Source of the DNA: Prionace glauca
Lineage: Eukaryota; Chordata; Chondrichthyes; Carcharhiniformes; Carcharhinidae
Direction: 5' to 3'
Assembly: GCA_037974335.1 (NCBI GenBank)
Contig: CM075760.1
Location: 21,241,291 to 21,305,290 of the forward strand
DNA length: 64,000 bases
In this document: positions 19,656-30,790 of the stretch, piece by piece
Numbering within the stretch: position 1 is the stretch's first letter
How the letters are laid out: the number at the start of each line of letters is the position of its first letter
Made by a program: the position numbers and the translations under genes
Notes under the pieces: model-generated
Told to the model about the DNA's origin: nothing
Database searches by the model: none
What the model saw: only the letters and a program-made list of their open reading frames with translations

Positions 19656-19846
19656 GGGTGGTGCACCGTTCCCAGAGATACTGCAATACCAGGCCGATAC
19701 ATGGAGTGGACAGAGCAAGCCCTTATTCCATCTCCCTGCTCCAAAAATCAATTTAATAAATGGTCCCCAGATAAGGGACGTATCAGATATTAAACTGATA
19801 AGAACAGAAACTACACATGATCTGAGCCAAAAGGCCGAGAAGCGAT
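19656..19846 (-). ncRNA. RNU2: U2 spliceosomal snRNA gene or pseudogene
   Basis: Reading the minus strand from 19846 gives the U2 5' end ATCGCTTCTCGGCCTTTTGG, then GTTCTTATCAGTTTAATATC, the Sm site GATTTTTGGAGC, and the 3' end GGAACGGTGCACCACCC. The 191 bases are full length. U2 pairs with the intron branch point in the spliceosome. The branch-recognition word GUAGUA reads GUAGUU here, and stem-loop IIa has changed on both sides in a way that keeps it paired (GTCCC/GGGAC). Around 20 differences from the vertebrate sequence I know favour a pseudogene or divergent variant. No clear proximal sequence element or 3' box was found. Confidence 0.88.
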
Positions 19847-19895
19847 TGAGTCGCCCAACTGCCATATGCCTTCCCTCTTTGACAACAGGCTGACA

Positions 19896-22078
19896 CCATT
19901 CACTCTGTATCTAACCCCGTGCTGTACCCGTCCTGGGAGTGTTTGATGGGGGGACAGTGTAGAGGGAGCTTTACTCTGTATCTAACCCCGTGCTGTACCC
20001 GTCCTGGGAGTATTTGATGGGGACAGTGTAGAGGGAGCTTTACTCTGTATCTAACCCCGTGCTGTACCCGTCCTGGGAGTGTTTGATGGGGGGACAGTGT
20101 AGAGGGAGCTTTACTCTGTATCTAACCCCGTGCTGTACCCGTCCTGGGAGTGTTTGATGGGGGGACAGTGTAGAGGGAGCTTTACTCTGTATCTAACCCC
20201 GTGCTGTACCTGTCCTGGGAGTGTTTGATGGGGGGACAGTGTAGAGGGAGCTTTACTCTGTATCTAACCCCGTGCTGTACCTGTCCTGGGAGTGTTTGAT
20301 GGGGGGACAGTGGAGAGAGAGCTTTACTCTGTATCTAACCCCGTGCTGTACCTGTCCTGGGAGTGTTTGATGGGGGGACAGTGTGGAGGGAGCTTTACTC
20401 TGTATCTAACCCTGTGCTGTACCTGTCCTGGGAGTGTTTGATGGGGGGACAGTGTAGAGGGAGCTTTACTCTGTATCTAACCCCGTGCTGTACCTGTCCT
20501 GGGAGTGTTTGATGGGGGGACAGTGTAGAGGGAACTTTACCCTGTATCTAATCCCGTGCCGTACCCGTCCTGGGAGTGTTTGATGGGGACAGTGTAGAGG
20601 GAGCTTTACTCTGTATCTAACCCCGTGCTGTACCCGTCCTGGGAGTATTTGATGGGGACAGTGTAGAGGGAGCTTTACTCTGTATCTAACCCCGTGCTGT
20701 ACCCGTCCTGGGAGTGTTTGATGGGGGGACAGTGTAGAGGGAGCTTTACTCTGTATCTAACCCCGTGCTGTACCCGTCCTGGGAGTGTTTGATGGGGGGA
20801 CAGTGTAGAGGGAGCTTTACTCTGTATCTAACCCCGTGCTGTACCTGTCCTGGGAGTGTTTGATGGGGGGACAGTGTAGAGGGAGCTTTACTCTGTATCT
20901 AACCCCGTGCTGTACCTGTCCTGGGAGTGTTTGATGGGGGGACAGTGGAGAGAGAGCTTTACTCTGTATCTAACCCCGTGCTGTACCTGTCCTGGGAGTG
21001 TTTGATGGGGGGACAGTGTGGAGGGAGCTTTACTCTGTATCTAACCCTGTGCTGTACCTGTCCTGGGAGTGTTTGATGGGGGGACAGTGTAGAGGGAGCT
21101 TTACTCTGTATCTAACCCCGTGCTGTACCTGTCCTGGGAGTGTTTGATGGGGGGACAGTGTAGAGGGAACTTTACCCTGTATCTAATCCCGTGCCGTACC
21201 CGTCCTGGGAGTGTTTGATGGGGACAGTGTAGAGGGAGCTTTACTCTGTATCTAACCCCGTGCTGTACCCGTCCTGGGAGTGTTTGATGGGGACAGTGTA
21301 GAGGGAGCTTTACTCTGTATCTAACCCTGTGCTGTACCTGTCCTGGGAGTGTTTGATGTGGGGGACAGTGTAGAGGGAGCTTTACTCTGTATCTAACCCT
21401 GTGCTGTACCTGTCCTGGGAGTGTTTGATGGGGGGACAGTGTAGAGGGAGCTTTACTCTGTATCTAACCCCGTGCTGTACCTGTCCTGGGAGTGTTTGAT
21501 GGGGGGACAGTGTAGAGGGAGCTTTACTCTGTATCGAACCCTGTGCTGTACCTGTCCTGGGAGTGTTTGATGGGGGGACAGTGTAGAGGGAGCTTTACTC
21601 TGTATCTAACCCCGTGCTGTACCTGTCCTGGGAGTGTTTGATGGGGGGACAGTGTAGAGGGAACTTTACCCTGTATCTAATCCCGTACCGTACCCGTCCT
21701 TGGAGTGTTTGATGGGGACAGTGTAGAGGGAGCTTTACTCTGTATCTAACCCCGTGCTGTACCCGTCCTGGGAGTGTTTAATGGGGACAGTGTAGAGGGA
21801 GCTTTACTCTGTATCTAACCCCGTGCTGTACCTGTCCTGGGAGTGTTTGATGGGGGGACAGTGTAGAAGGAGCTTTACTCTGTATCTAACCCCGTGCTGT
21901 ACCTGTCCTGGGAGTGTTTGATGGGGACAGTGTAGAGGGAGCTTTACTCTGTATCTAACCCCGTGCTGTACCTGTCCTGGGAATGTTTGATGGGGGGACA
22001 GTGTAGAGGGAGCTTTATTCTGTATCTAACCCCGTGCTGTACCTGTCCTGGGAGTGTTTGATGGGGGGACAGTGTAGA
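19896..22078. repeat. ~70-bp minisatellite, about 31 units with higher-order repeat
   Basis: Same unit as at 11705. Rare unit variants recur in order: a unit with ggaactttaccctgtatctaa appears at about 20531, 21166 and 21660, and the variant acagtggagagagagc near 20309 and 20944. Blocks of about nine units (635 bp), and then seven (494 bp), have therefore been copied as a whole. Confidence 0.97.
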
Positions 22079-22191
22079 TGTGCTGGTGGTGCTAGGCACT
22101 AATCATATCATTACAGCAGTTGTTGAGTAATACCTTGTTTGAGAAATGGGAGTTCCGCACATGTTAATGTAAATCTCTCCCTTTTCTGCAG

Positions 22192-22258
22192 AAGCCAGTC
22201 GAGATCCCTCGCTTACGGAGGAAATCCCCGGCATCGCTGTTCCGAAATCCCGCCTATG
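22192..22258 (+). CDS. REC8: REC8 internal exon (first of seven in window)
   Basis: Acceptor ttttctgcag, a 67-nt frame ending ...RRKSPASLFRNPAY plus one base, and donor GTCAGT. It joins in phase with the next exon to give FRNPAYGGWMAPELCDLW, comparable to the human REC8 stretch AELFRTPTLSGWLPPELLGLW. REC8 is the meiotic kleisin that closes the cohesin ring and holds sister chromatids together through meiosis I. Earlier REC8 exons were not found in the 22 kb upstream, so the preceding intron is very long or the assembly is broken there. A near-identical copy lies at 12443-12509. Confidence 0.88.
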
Positions 22259-22282
22259 GTCAGTGATATTCTAAACAAGGGT

Positions 22283-23336
22283 AGTTTTTTTAAATTTGTT
22301 GATGGGATGTGGCAGTCACTGGTCTGGCCCTGAAATTTGTTCCCTGTCCCTAATTGCCCCTTGAGAAGGTAGTGGGAAAAGCTGCCCCTTCTTGAACCTG
22401 CTGTCGTCCCCGTCTGGTATGGGGAACACCCACAGCGCAGTGAGGGAGGGACTCCCAGAATTTGGGCCCCAGCCACAGTGAAGGAACGGCCAATACATTT
22501 CCAAATCGGGATAGTGAGTGTGGCTCGGAGGGGAACTTGCAGGTGGTGGTGTAATGGAGTTACAGTGGTTTAGAGCACGGAAACAGACCCTTCAGCCCAA
22601 CTTGTCCGTGCCGCCCCTTTTTTTAAACCACTAAGCCATTCCCAATTGCCCGCATTTCGCCCATATCCCTCTATACCCATCCTACCCATGTAACTGTCTA
22701 AATGCTTTTTAAGAGATAAAATTGTACCCGCCTCTACTACTACCTCTGCCAGCTTGTTCCAGACATGCACCACCCTCTGTATGAAAAATTGCTTCTCTGG
22801 ACACCTTTGTATCTCTCCCCTCTCACCTTAAACCTATGCCCTCTAGTTTTAGACTCCCCTACCTTTGGGAAAAAATATTGACTGTCTAGCTGATCTGTGC
22901 CCCTCATTATTTTATAGACCTCTATAAGATCACTCCTAAACTCCTACGCTCCAAGGATAAAAGCCCCAGTCTATTCAGCCTCTCCTAATAACTCAAACCG
23001 TCAAGTCCCAGTAATATCCTAGTAAATTTTTTCTGCGCTCTTTGACGTTCAATAATATCCTTTCTGTAATAGGATGATCAGAAGTGTACACAGTGTTCCA
23101 AGTGTGGCCTTACTAATGTCTTGTACAACTTTAACAAGAAATCCCAACTCCTGTATTCAATGTATTCTGATCAATGAAATCAAGCATGCCAAATGCCTGC
23201 TTCACCAACCTGTCAACCTGTGACTCCACTTTCAAGGAGCTATGAATCTGTACCCCTAGATCTCTTTGTTCTGTAACTCTCCCCAACATCCTACTATTAG
23301 CTGGGTAAGTCTTACCCTGGTAGGTCCTGCTGCTGC
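22283..23336. mobile_element. Repeat block: short dispersed repeat plus family C LINE
   Basis: Counterpart of 12530-13600. It holds the dispersed repeat (22283-22560) and then the minus-strand LINE 3' half (22562-23330). On the minus strand the C-terminal frame KKHLDSYMGRMGIEGYGRNA is still readable for about 65 codons. Identity with the first copy is high but not complete; several small indels separate them. Confidence 0.8.
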
Positions 23337-23686
23337 GTCACCATATCACCCAGAGGGTGGAGGGGGCATGAGATGTAGCCCCCATTACAGCATTACGAGC
23401 AGACACAGCAGCGACGTGATGGGCCGAATGGTCTTTTCCCGGTCCTAAATGTGTCTAATGTCCAGCACCTCTTTCCCCGCTGCCCCTGCACCACATCGCA
23501 TCCCCCCCACCGCCCTGAGGCAGATGGTATGGTTACAGCACAATAAAGGCCAATTGGCCCCTCCTGTCTGTGATTGGTCTCAGAATGAGCAGTCCTCCCA
23601 GCGCCATTCTAACCCGCCCGTTCCCTGGCACACACAGACACACACACACGCGTGCATACAAACACAGACATACACACACGTATATG

Positions 23687-24130
23687 GGGCGACATGGTGG
23701 CACAATGATTCGCACTGCTGCCTCCCAGCACCAGGGAGCCGAATTCAGTTCCTGCCTTGGGTCACTGCCTGTGCGGAGTCTACACATTCTTCCCGTGTCA
23801 TGTGTGGGTTTCCTCCGGTTTCCTCTCGCAGTCCAAAAGATGTGCGGGTTAGGTTGATTGGCCATGCTAAATTACCCCTTTGTGTCAGGGGGAATAGCAG
23901 GGTAAATATTGTGAGGGTTACAGGGTTAGGGCCTGGGTGGGATTGTGGTCAGTGCAGACTCGATGGGCTGAATGTCCTCCTTCTGCACTCTAGGGTTAGT
24001 TGCATTGGCTGTGCTAAATTCTCCCTCAGTGTATCCAAACAGGTGCCGGACTGTGATGACTAGGGGATTTTCACAGTAACTTCATTGCAGTGTTAATGTA
24101 AGCATACTGATGACAATAATAATATACTTA
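23687..24130 (+). mobile_element. tRNA-derived SINE, HE1-like, with complete tail
   Basis: Counterpart of 13893-14270. Here the tail continues normally through ggggattttcacagtaact and gttaatgtaagcatactgat to an AT-rich end. This shows that the copy at 14.27 kb has lost about 300 bases by deletion. Confidence 0.85.
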
Positions 24131-24361
24131 AAGTCAAACTTTTCACTCGAAACCAATAGATGTGACAATAATAAATCAAATCATTCCCCAGTGCATTCCT
24201 CATTGGGATATTTTGCACGCTCGCAGGCACACACACTGCTGAGCAGTAGACATATACGACTGTGACAAATATATTGGATTATCATTAAACTCAGGAAATC
24301 TGCCTTACCCGCCATCGTGGGTAGGTTCAGTCGGCAGTTAGGAAGGCAAATGCAGTGTTAA

Positions 24362-24770
24362 CGTGTCGAGAGAGCTAGAACACAAGAGCAGGCAGGTACT
24401 TCTGAGGCTGTATAAAACTCTGGTCAGACCCCATTTGGAGTATTGTGAGCAGTTTTGGGCCCTGAATCTACGGAAGGATGTGCTGACCTTGGCAAGAGTC
24501 CAGAGGAGGTTCACAAGAATGATCCCTGGAATGAAGAACTTGTTGTATGAGGAATGGTAGAGGACTCTGGGTCTGTCCTCGTTGGAGTTTAGGAGACTGG
24601 GGGGGATCTTATTGAAACTTGCAGGGTACCGCGAGACCGGGATAGAGCGGACGTGGAGAGAAGGTGCGAAATCCACACAGACAGTGATCCGAGCCGCGAA
24701 TTGAACCGGGTCCCTGGCGCTGTGAGGCAGCAGTGCTATCTACTGTGCCACCACGGTGCCCCCAAAATAC
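24362..24770 (+). mobile_element. LINE thumb fragment plus inverted SINE head
   Basis: The plus-strand frame SRQVLLRLYKTLVRPHLEYC ... RMIPGMKNLLYEEW ends in a stop near 24558. It is followed (24668-24770) by a minus-strand SINE head. It matches 14272-14686. Similarity between the two duplicated blocks ends at about 24773. Confidence 0.8.
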
Positions 24771-24863
24771 AAAGCAAGTGGCTTCCCGATTGACCCGTCA
24801 ATTTGGCCCTGGATCAGGGAGTTTATATTCGAAGAGGCCCACCTCAATTGTTTGATTAAAGTC

Positions 24864-25414
24864 ATAACATAAGAACTAGGAGCAGGAGTAGGCCATCTGG
24901 TCCCTCCAGCCTGCTCTGCCATTCCATAAAATCATGGCTGATCTTTTTGTGGACTCAGCTCCACTTACCCGCCCGCTCACCATGACCCTTAACTCCTTCA
25001 CTGTTCAAAAATTTATCTATCCTTGCCTTAAAAACTTTCAATGAGGTAACCTCATCTGCTTCACTGGGTAGCGAATTCCACAGATTCACAACCCTTTGGG
25101 TGAAGAAGTTCCTCCTCAACTCAGTCCTAAATCTGTTTCCCCTTGTTTTGAGGCCATGCCCCCGAGTCCTAGTTTCATCCGCCAGTGGAAATAACCTCCC
25201 TTCTATATTATCTATTCCCTCCATAATCTTGTATGTTTCTATAAGATCTCCCCTCATTCTTCTGAATTCCAGTGAGTATAGCCCCAGTCTACTCAGTGTC
25301 TCCTCATAAGCCAATCCTCTCAACTCCGGAATCAACCTAGTGAATCTCCTCTGCACCCCCTCCAGTGCCAGTATATCCTTTCTCAAGTAAGGAAATCAAA
25401 ACTGTACACAGTAC
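24864..25414 (-). mobile_element. LINE 3' end, family A-like, minus strand
   Basis: The 3' end is at 24864 (acataagaactaggagcagg). The minus frame, 143 codons, carries RKDILALEGVQRRFTRLIPE, SRLGLYSLEFRRMRGDLIET and FRTELRRNFFTQRVVNLWNS. It differs from the copies at 50 kb by several percent, so it is an older insertion or a subfamily. Confidence 0.88.
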
Positions 25415-25665
25415 TCATTCCAGGCTCCCTCTCTGAAAGGGAGTGAGCTGGGCTCAGGTACGGAGGCAATCAGGGACGGGCAACAAATCCTGGGGCTCTG
25501 CGCACCATGCGGGCGACTGTAAAAGGTATAAAGTGGAAGAGAACAGATACAGGCACAGACTGTCAAGCTCGCGGTTCCCGGGAAGCCGGGGATATCATCC
25601 TGCGTAATTCTTTCTGACATCGGTTTGTGCTCTGATTCCCGGATTCCGCCCCCTCACCCCTACAG

Positions 25666-25769
25666 GAGGCTGGATGGCCCCGGAGCTGTGTGACCTCTGG
25701 ACCAAGGGCGCCGTCATCGAACCGGTGGACTATAGAGCAAAACGGCAGGTGGAGGCCGCAGAGATGGAG
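25666..25769 (+). CDS. REC8: REC8 exon 2 of 7 in window
   Basis: Acceptor cacccctacag, then a 104-nt exon starting in phase 1 and ending in phase 0 at donor GTAACC. It encodes GWMAPELCDLWTKGAV, EPVDYRAKRQVEAAEME. The G-W-x-x-P-E-L-x-x-L-W block aligns with human REC8 (GWLPPELLGLW). It is the linker of the kleisin between the N-terminal domain and the winged helix, a region that binds HEAT-repeat partners and is poorly conserved apart from such short blocks. It is 3.4 kb from the previous exon. Confidence 0.88.
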
Positions 25770-25784
25770 GTAACCATTCCCCCC

Positions 25785-26345
25785 ACACCTCCCCACACTC
25801 CCTCACCCCTCCCCTTCCCACTCACCTGCCCTCCCCCGCTCCCCACAAACCCCTCCCTTCTTCCCCTCTCTCACTTCCTCTTCCCCCGTTGCCTTCTCAT
25901 CCTTCTCTCCTCACTCATCTTTTTTCCTCCCTCCCACCTCTCTCTCCCTTTCCCTCTCTCCCAACCCTTCTTCTCTCCCTCCCCTTCTTCTCTCCCTCCC
26001 CTCTTCTCTCCCTCCCCACCTCTCTGCCCCCCTCCCCCTCCCTACCTCTCTCCCTCCCTCTCTGTCTGCCCCCCCTCCCTCTCCGCTGCTTGCCCCTCTC
26101 AACCTTCCCCCTCTCTCTCCCTCCCCTCTCCATCCCCCACTCACACTACTCCCTCTCTCCTCCCAACCTCCACTCCCCCCTCCTTCTCCCTCATCCCATT
26201 CCCTTCCCTTCCCTCCCCCTCCCCCACCTCTACCCCATCACCTTCCTCCCTCCACGCTCCTCGTCCTCCTTCACCTTCCTCCTCCCCTTCTTCTCCCTCC
26301 TCCTCCCCATCACCTTCCTCTCTCCCTCCCCACCTACTGTTACCA
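25785..26345. repeat. Pyrimidine-rich intronic tract
   Basis: The plus strand is nearly all C and T (ctccctctct and cccctccc words) for about 560 bases, immediately after the second REC8 exon in the window. It can form triplex (H-DNA). The proline/serine frames are not coding. Confidence 0.9.
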
Positions 26346-26369
26346 GGATACAAAGTAAAGTGATTTACT

Positions 26370-26800
26370 CAAAAGGTGGCACAGTGATTAGCGTTGCTGC
26401 CTCACAGCGCCAGGGACCCAGAGTCGGTTTCCGGTTTGGATCACTCTCTGTATGGAGCCTGCACATTTTCCCCTTGTCTGCGTTTCCTCCCACACTCCGG
26501 TTTCCTCCCACACTCCAAAAGATGTGTAAATTAGATAGATTGGCCGTGCTAAATTGTCCCTTAGTGTCCAGAGATATGCAGGTTAGGGGGATTATCAGAA
26601 TAGATTGTCCTTTCATGTCCAAAGGTGTGCAGGTTTGGTTGATTAGCCGTGCTAAATTGACCCGAGTGTTAGGGGTGTTTACAGGGTAAATACACAGGGT
26701 TATAAGAATAGGGCCTGAGTCTGATTGTGGTCAGTGTAGACTCAATGGGCCGAATGATCTCCTTCTGCACTATGGGGAATCTATGATTCTAATGTTCTGG
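26370..26800 (+). mobile_element. tRNA-derived SINE, HE1-like, expanded
   Basis: It starts ggtggcacagtgattagcg and ends with atggggaatctatgattct. Inside, the phrase of the type gtgctaaattgtcccttagt occurs several times, so the body has expanded by small internal duplications. Confidence 0.8.
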
Positions 26801-26819
26801 GACCTCCTCCTCCCTCCAC

Positions 26820-27120
26820 CCCGGGTTCGAGTCCTGCCACAGCAGATGGTGGAATTTGAATTCAATAAAATATATCTGGAATTAAGAATCTCCTGATGAC
26901 CATGAAACTGTTGTCGATTGTCAGAAAAACCCATCTGGTTCACTCATGTCCTTTAGAGTAGAGGAAACCTGCCGCCCTTACCCGGTCTGGCCTACATGTG
27001 ACTCCAGAGCCACACAACAACGTGGTTGACTCTCAACTGCCCTCCGAGGGGTAACTAGGGATGGGTAATAAATGCTGGGCCCAGCCAGCGATGCCCATGT
27101 CCCACGAATGAGTCCTCGGT
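26820..27120 (+). mobile_element. Second SINE family (ggtggaatttgaattc type)
   Basis: It begins ccgggttcgagtcctgcca (B-box-like). The body has ggtggaatttgaattcaat and cgattgtcagaaaaaccca, and the end has actagggatgggtaataaa. Other copies lie at 29464-29760 and 33290-33590. Confidence 0.8.
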
Positions 27121-27274
27121 GTGGTCTCACCAAAACTCTGCCTGACTGCAATAAAGACATTTTCATTCAGGTACCTCGAACCCTTCGTAATAAACCCAAC
27201 GCGCCACTGACCATCCTGATCACTTGGTGTACCTGCAGGCTAACTCTCTGCCTTCCTCCTTCCCTCTGTTACAG

Positions 27275-27323
27275 CTGCTGCGAGAGACACTGGAGCCCAG
27301 CGTTGACCAGTTGACACTGACCG
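27275..27323 (+). CDS. REC8: REC8 exon 3 of 7 in window
   Basis: Acceptor ctctgttacag, a 49-nt phase-0 start, and a GTGAGT donor after 27323 (phase 1). It encodes LLRETLEPSVDQLTLT plus one base. Human REC8 has P-R-E-A-L-E-P-S-V at the matching place, so the R-E-x-L-E-P-S-V block is conserved. It is a small linker exon. Confidence 0.87.
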
Positions 27324-27439
27324 GTGAGTGTAGTTGGTGGGGTGGGGGCTGGGAGCTTGGCAACCTAGTTGAGGAGGGTGGAAGTCTCAGCCTGGGACTC
27401 TAGGTTACTGGTCCAGTGAGATTATCACAATGCCACATG

Positions 27440-27965
27440 TTTTATTGGGGGACAGTGTAGAGGGAGCTTTACTCTGTATCTAACCCCGTGCTGTACCTAT
27501 CCTGGGAGTGTTCCATGTGGGACAGTGTAGAGGGAGCTTTACTCTGTATCTAACCCCGTGCTGTACCTGTTCTGGGAGTGTTTGATGGTGGACAGTGTAG
27601 AGGGAGCTTTACTCCGTATCTAACCCCGTGCTGTACCTGTCCTGGGAGTGTTTGATGGTGGACAGTGTAGAGGGAGCTTTACTCTGTATCTAACCCCGTG
27701 CTGTACCTGTTTTGGGAGTGTTTGATGGGGAGACAGTGTAGAGGGAGCTTTACTCTGTATCTAACCCTGTGCTGTACCTGTCCTGGGAGTGTTAGATGGG
27801 GAGACAGTGTAGAGGGAGCTTTACTCTGTATCTAACACCACCTGTCCTGGGAGTGTTTAATGTGGGGCAGTGTAGACAGAGCTTTACTCCGTATGTAGCC
27901 CTGTATTGTACCTGTTCTGGGAGTGTTTGATGGGGAGACAGTGTAGAGGGGACGTTGCTCTCTAT
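27440..27965. repeat. ~70-bp minisatellite, about seven units (copy 3)
   Basis: Same unit as the arrays at 11.7 and 19.9 kb, with more substitutions and some shortened units. It ends just upstream of the next REC8 exon. Confidence 0.95.
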
Positions 27966-28009
27966 CCAATTACTGATGCTAACATGGCCTCTCTTTGTTT
28001 TTGCCACAG

Positions 28010-28064
28010 GACCACTGGAGGAGTCAGAACCTGAATCGCTCGTGAAAACCCCGGAGGATATTGG
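28010..28064 (+). CDS. REC8: REC8 exon 4 of 7 in window
   Basis: Acceptor tttttgccacag; a 55-nt exon joins in phase 1 and leaves in phase 2 at donor GTAATT. It encodes PLEESEPESLVKTPEDIG (last codon split). It is acidic linker sequence with no conserved block of its own. Support comes from the consensus acceptor and from the frame, which links both neighbouring exons without a stop. Confidence 0.78.
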
Positions 28065-28234
28065 GTAATTGCAGAGAGGCGGGAGGGTGCCATTGTCAGT
28101 AGCTGGTTGTGGACAGAAATAATGGAGAGGCACTACAGATGGGGCAAAGAAATGGCATCTATCATGTGTTGTGGCTGAGGGGAAGAGAAAGTGAGACTGA
28201 GCTAATGGAGGTCTGAAAAGGTTCACATAGAATT

Positions 28235-28582
28235 TGATTTGATTTATTATTGTCACGTGTATTGGGATACAATGAAAACTATTGTTTCTTGCGCGCCATA
28301 CAGACAAGGCATACTGTTCATAGACTACATAGGGGAGAAGGAAAGGAGAGAATGCAGAATGTAATATTACAGTCACAGCTGGGGTGTAGGGAAAGATCAA
28401 ATTAATGCGAGGTAGGTCCATTCAAATGTCTGATGGCAAACCAGCCTCCCATCCATTGATTTGATTTATTATTGTCACATGTATTAGCATACAATGAAAA
28501 GTATTGTTTTTTGCGTACTATATAGACAAAGCATATCGTTTAGAGAGAAGGAAAGAAGAGAGTGCAGAATGTAATGTTACAG
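28235..28582 (+). mobile_element. Dispersed repeat, two adjacent copies (tgatttattattgtcac type)
   Basis: 28235-28440 starts gatttgatttattattgtc and has the phrase gaaagatcaaattaatgcg. A second, shorter copy follows at 28455-28582. Related copies lie at 29285-29440, 29760-29845, 32290-32560 and 40515-41045. This may be the tail of a LINE or a SINE; not assigned. Confidence 0.7.
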
Positions 28583-28585
28583 TCA

Positions 28586-29280
28586 TAGAAAAATAGAAGA
28601 TAGGAGTAGGAGAAGGCCATTTGGCCCTTCGAGCCTGCTGTGCCATTCATCACAATCTTGGCTAATCATCCAATTCAATAGCCTAATCCTGCTTTCTCCC
28701 CATAACCTTTGATCCCATTCACCCCAAGTGCTCTATCCAGCCGCTTCTTGAATACATTCAATGTTTTGGCATCAACTACTTCCTGTGGGAATGAATTCCA
28801 GAGGCTCACCACTCTTTGGGTGAAGAAATGTCTCCTCACCTCTGTCGTAATGGTCTACCCTGAATCCTCAGACTGTGACCTCTGGTTCTGGACTCCCCGA
28901 CCATTGGGAACATCCTCCCTGCATCTATCCTGTTAGAATTTTATAAGTCTCTATGAGACCCCACCCCACCATCTCCATTCATCTGAACTCCAGCGAAAAC
29001 AATTATAACCTAGTCAGTCTCTCCTCATACATCAGTCCCGCCAGCCCCAGAATCAGCCTGGTAAACCTTCGCTGCACTCCCTCGAGAGCAAAAACATCCA
29101 TCATCAGAAAAGGAGACCAAAACTGCACACAGTACTCTAGGTGTGGCCTCACCAAGGCCCTGTGTAATTGCAACAACACATCTCTGCTCCTGTACTCAAA
29201 TCCTCTCACAATGAAGGCCAGCATGCCATTGCCTTCTTTACTGCCTGCTGCACCTGCACGCTCACCTTCAGTTGTAACCA
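28586..29280 (-). mobile_element. LINE 3' half, older, minus strand
   Basis: The 3' end is at 28586 (catagaaaaatagaagatag). The minus strand carries EYRSRDVLLQLHRALVRPHL, EYCVQFWSPFLM and RRFTRLILGLAGLMYEERL in a frame of 105 codons, broken further on. It is inserted into the dispersed repeat, which resumes at 29285. Confidence 0.82.
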
Positions 29281-29284
29281 TGGT

Positions 29285-29850
29285 GTTGAGAAAGATCATC
29301 TTATTGCGAGGTCGGTCCATTCAAAAGTCTGATGGCAAACCAGCCTCACATCCATTGATTTTGATTTGATTTGATTTATTATTGTCACATGTATTGGGAT
29401 GCAGTGAAAAGTATTGTTCCTTGTGTGCTGTACAGGCTACGAAAGCTGAGTCATATTATCGTTAGACTACTAATCCTGACACAGCAGCTGGTGGAATTTG
29501 AATTCAATAAAAAAAACTGGAATGAAGAATCTACTGGTGACCATGAAACCATTATCGATTGTCAGAAAAACCCATCTGGATCACGAATATCCCTTTAGGG
29601 AAGGAAATCTGCCGTCCTTATCTGGTCTGGCCTACATGTGACTCTAGAGCTACACAGCAATGCGGTTGACTCTCAACTGCCCTCCAAGGGGCAACTAGGG
29701 ATGGGCAATAAATGCTGGACCCAGCTAGGGATGCCCATGTCCCATGAATGAATGAATACCATTCATAGAGAAAGAAAGGAGAGGGTGTAGAATGTAGGTT
29801 ACAGTTACAGCTAGGTTGTAGAGAAAGCTCAACTTAATATAAGGTGGTAA
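29285..29850 (+). mobile_element. Dispersed repeat and second-family SINE, nested
   Basis: 29285-29375 is the end of the gaaagatcatcttattgcg repeat, 29365-29460 the start of a new copy, and 29464-29760 a SINE of the second family (ctgacacagcagctggtgga to gcccatgtcccatgaatga) which interrupts it. The host repeat resumes to 29850. This is a clear order of nested insertions. Confidence 0.75.
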
Positions 29851-29982
29851 TTATCCTGCATCTGACTGCCCACTCACATCTCCAGGTTCCCCTTTATCCA
29901 TGGCATGTGTTACTTTTGCAAAGAATTCCAGTCAATCGGGTCAAATTTCTATCTCACAAAACCATGAAGACTCTTGCCAGTC

Positions 29983-30790
29983 ATAGAGCCATAGAGGTTT
30001 ACAGCATGGAAGTAGACCCTTCTACCCAACTTGTCTGTGCCACCCCTTTTTTAACCCCTAAGATAGTCCCAATCACCTGCATTTGGCCCATCTCCTTCTT
30101 ATCCATGTAACTGTCTAAATGCTTTTTAAAAGACAAAATTGTACTGCCTCTGGCAGCTCATTCCAGACATTCACCACCCTCTGTGTGAAAAAAATTGTCC
30201 CCTGGACCCTCTGTATCTCTTCCCTCTCACCATAAACTTATGCCTTCTAGTTTTAGACTTCCCTACCTTTGAGAAAAGATGTTGACTAGCTAGCTGATCT
30301 GTGCCCCTCACTATTTGATAGACCTCTATAAGATCACCCCTCAGTCTCCTATGCTCCAGGGGAAAAAATGTCCCAGTCTATCCAGCTTCTTCTTATAACT
30401 CAAACAATCAAGCCCTGGTAGCATCTTCGTTAATCTTTTCTGCACTTTTTCGAGTTTAATAATATCCTTCCTGTATATAATAGGGTAACCAGAAGTTTAC
30501 TTAGTATTCCAAGTGTGGACTTACTAAAGTCTTGTACAACTTCAATAAGACGTCCCAACTCATGTATTCAATGTATTCTGACCAGTTAAACCAAGCATGC
30601 CGAATGCCTTCTTCACCACTCTGTCCACCTATGACTCTGTTTTTAAGGAGCTGTGAAACTGTACCCTAGATCTCTTTGTTCTATAACTCTCCCCAACACG
30701 CCACCATTAACTGAGTAAGTTCTGCTCTGATTTGACCTACCAAAATGCATCACCTCACATTTATCTAAATTAATTGAGAATTTAATAGGC
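29983..30790 (-). mobile_element. LINE family C 3' half, minus strand
   Basis: 3' end at 29983 (catagagccatagaggttta). The minus-strand reverse-transcriptase frame is broken many times. The element reads to about 30787, where it meets a plus-oriented copy head to head. Confidence 0.78.

Noticed and set aside
25674-26363. 229-codon Pro/Ser/Leu frame starting within a REC8 exon
   Set aside because: It reads through the donor into the pyrimidine-rich intron; the exon frame ends at 25769.
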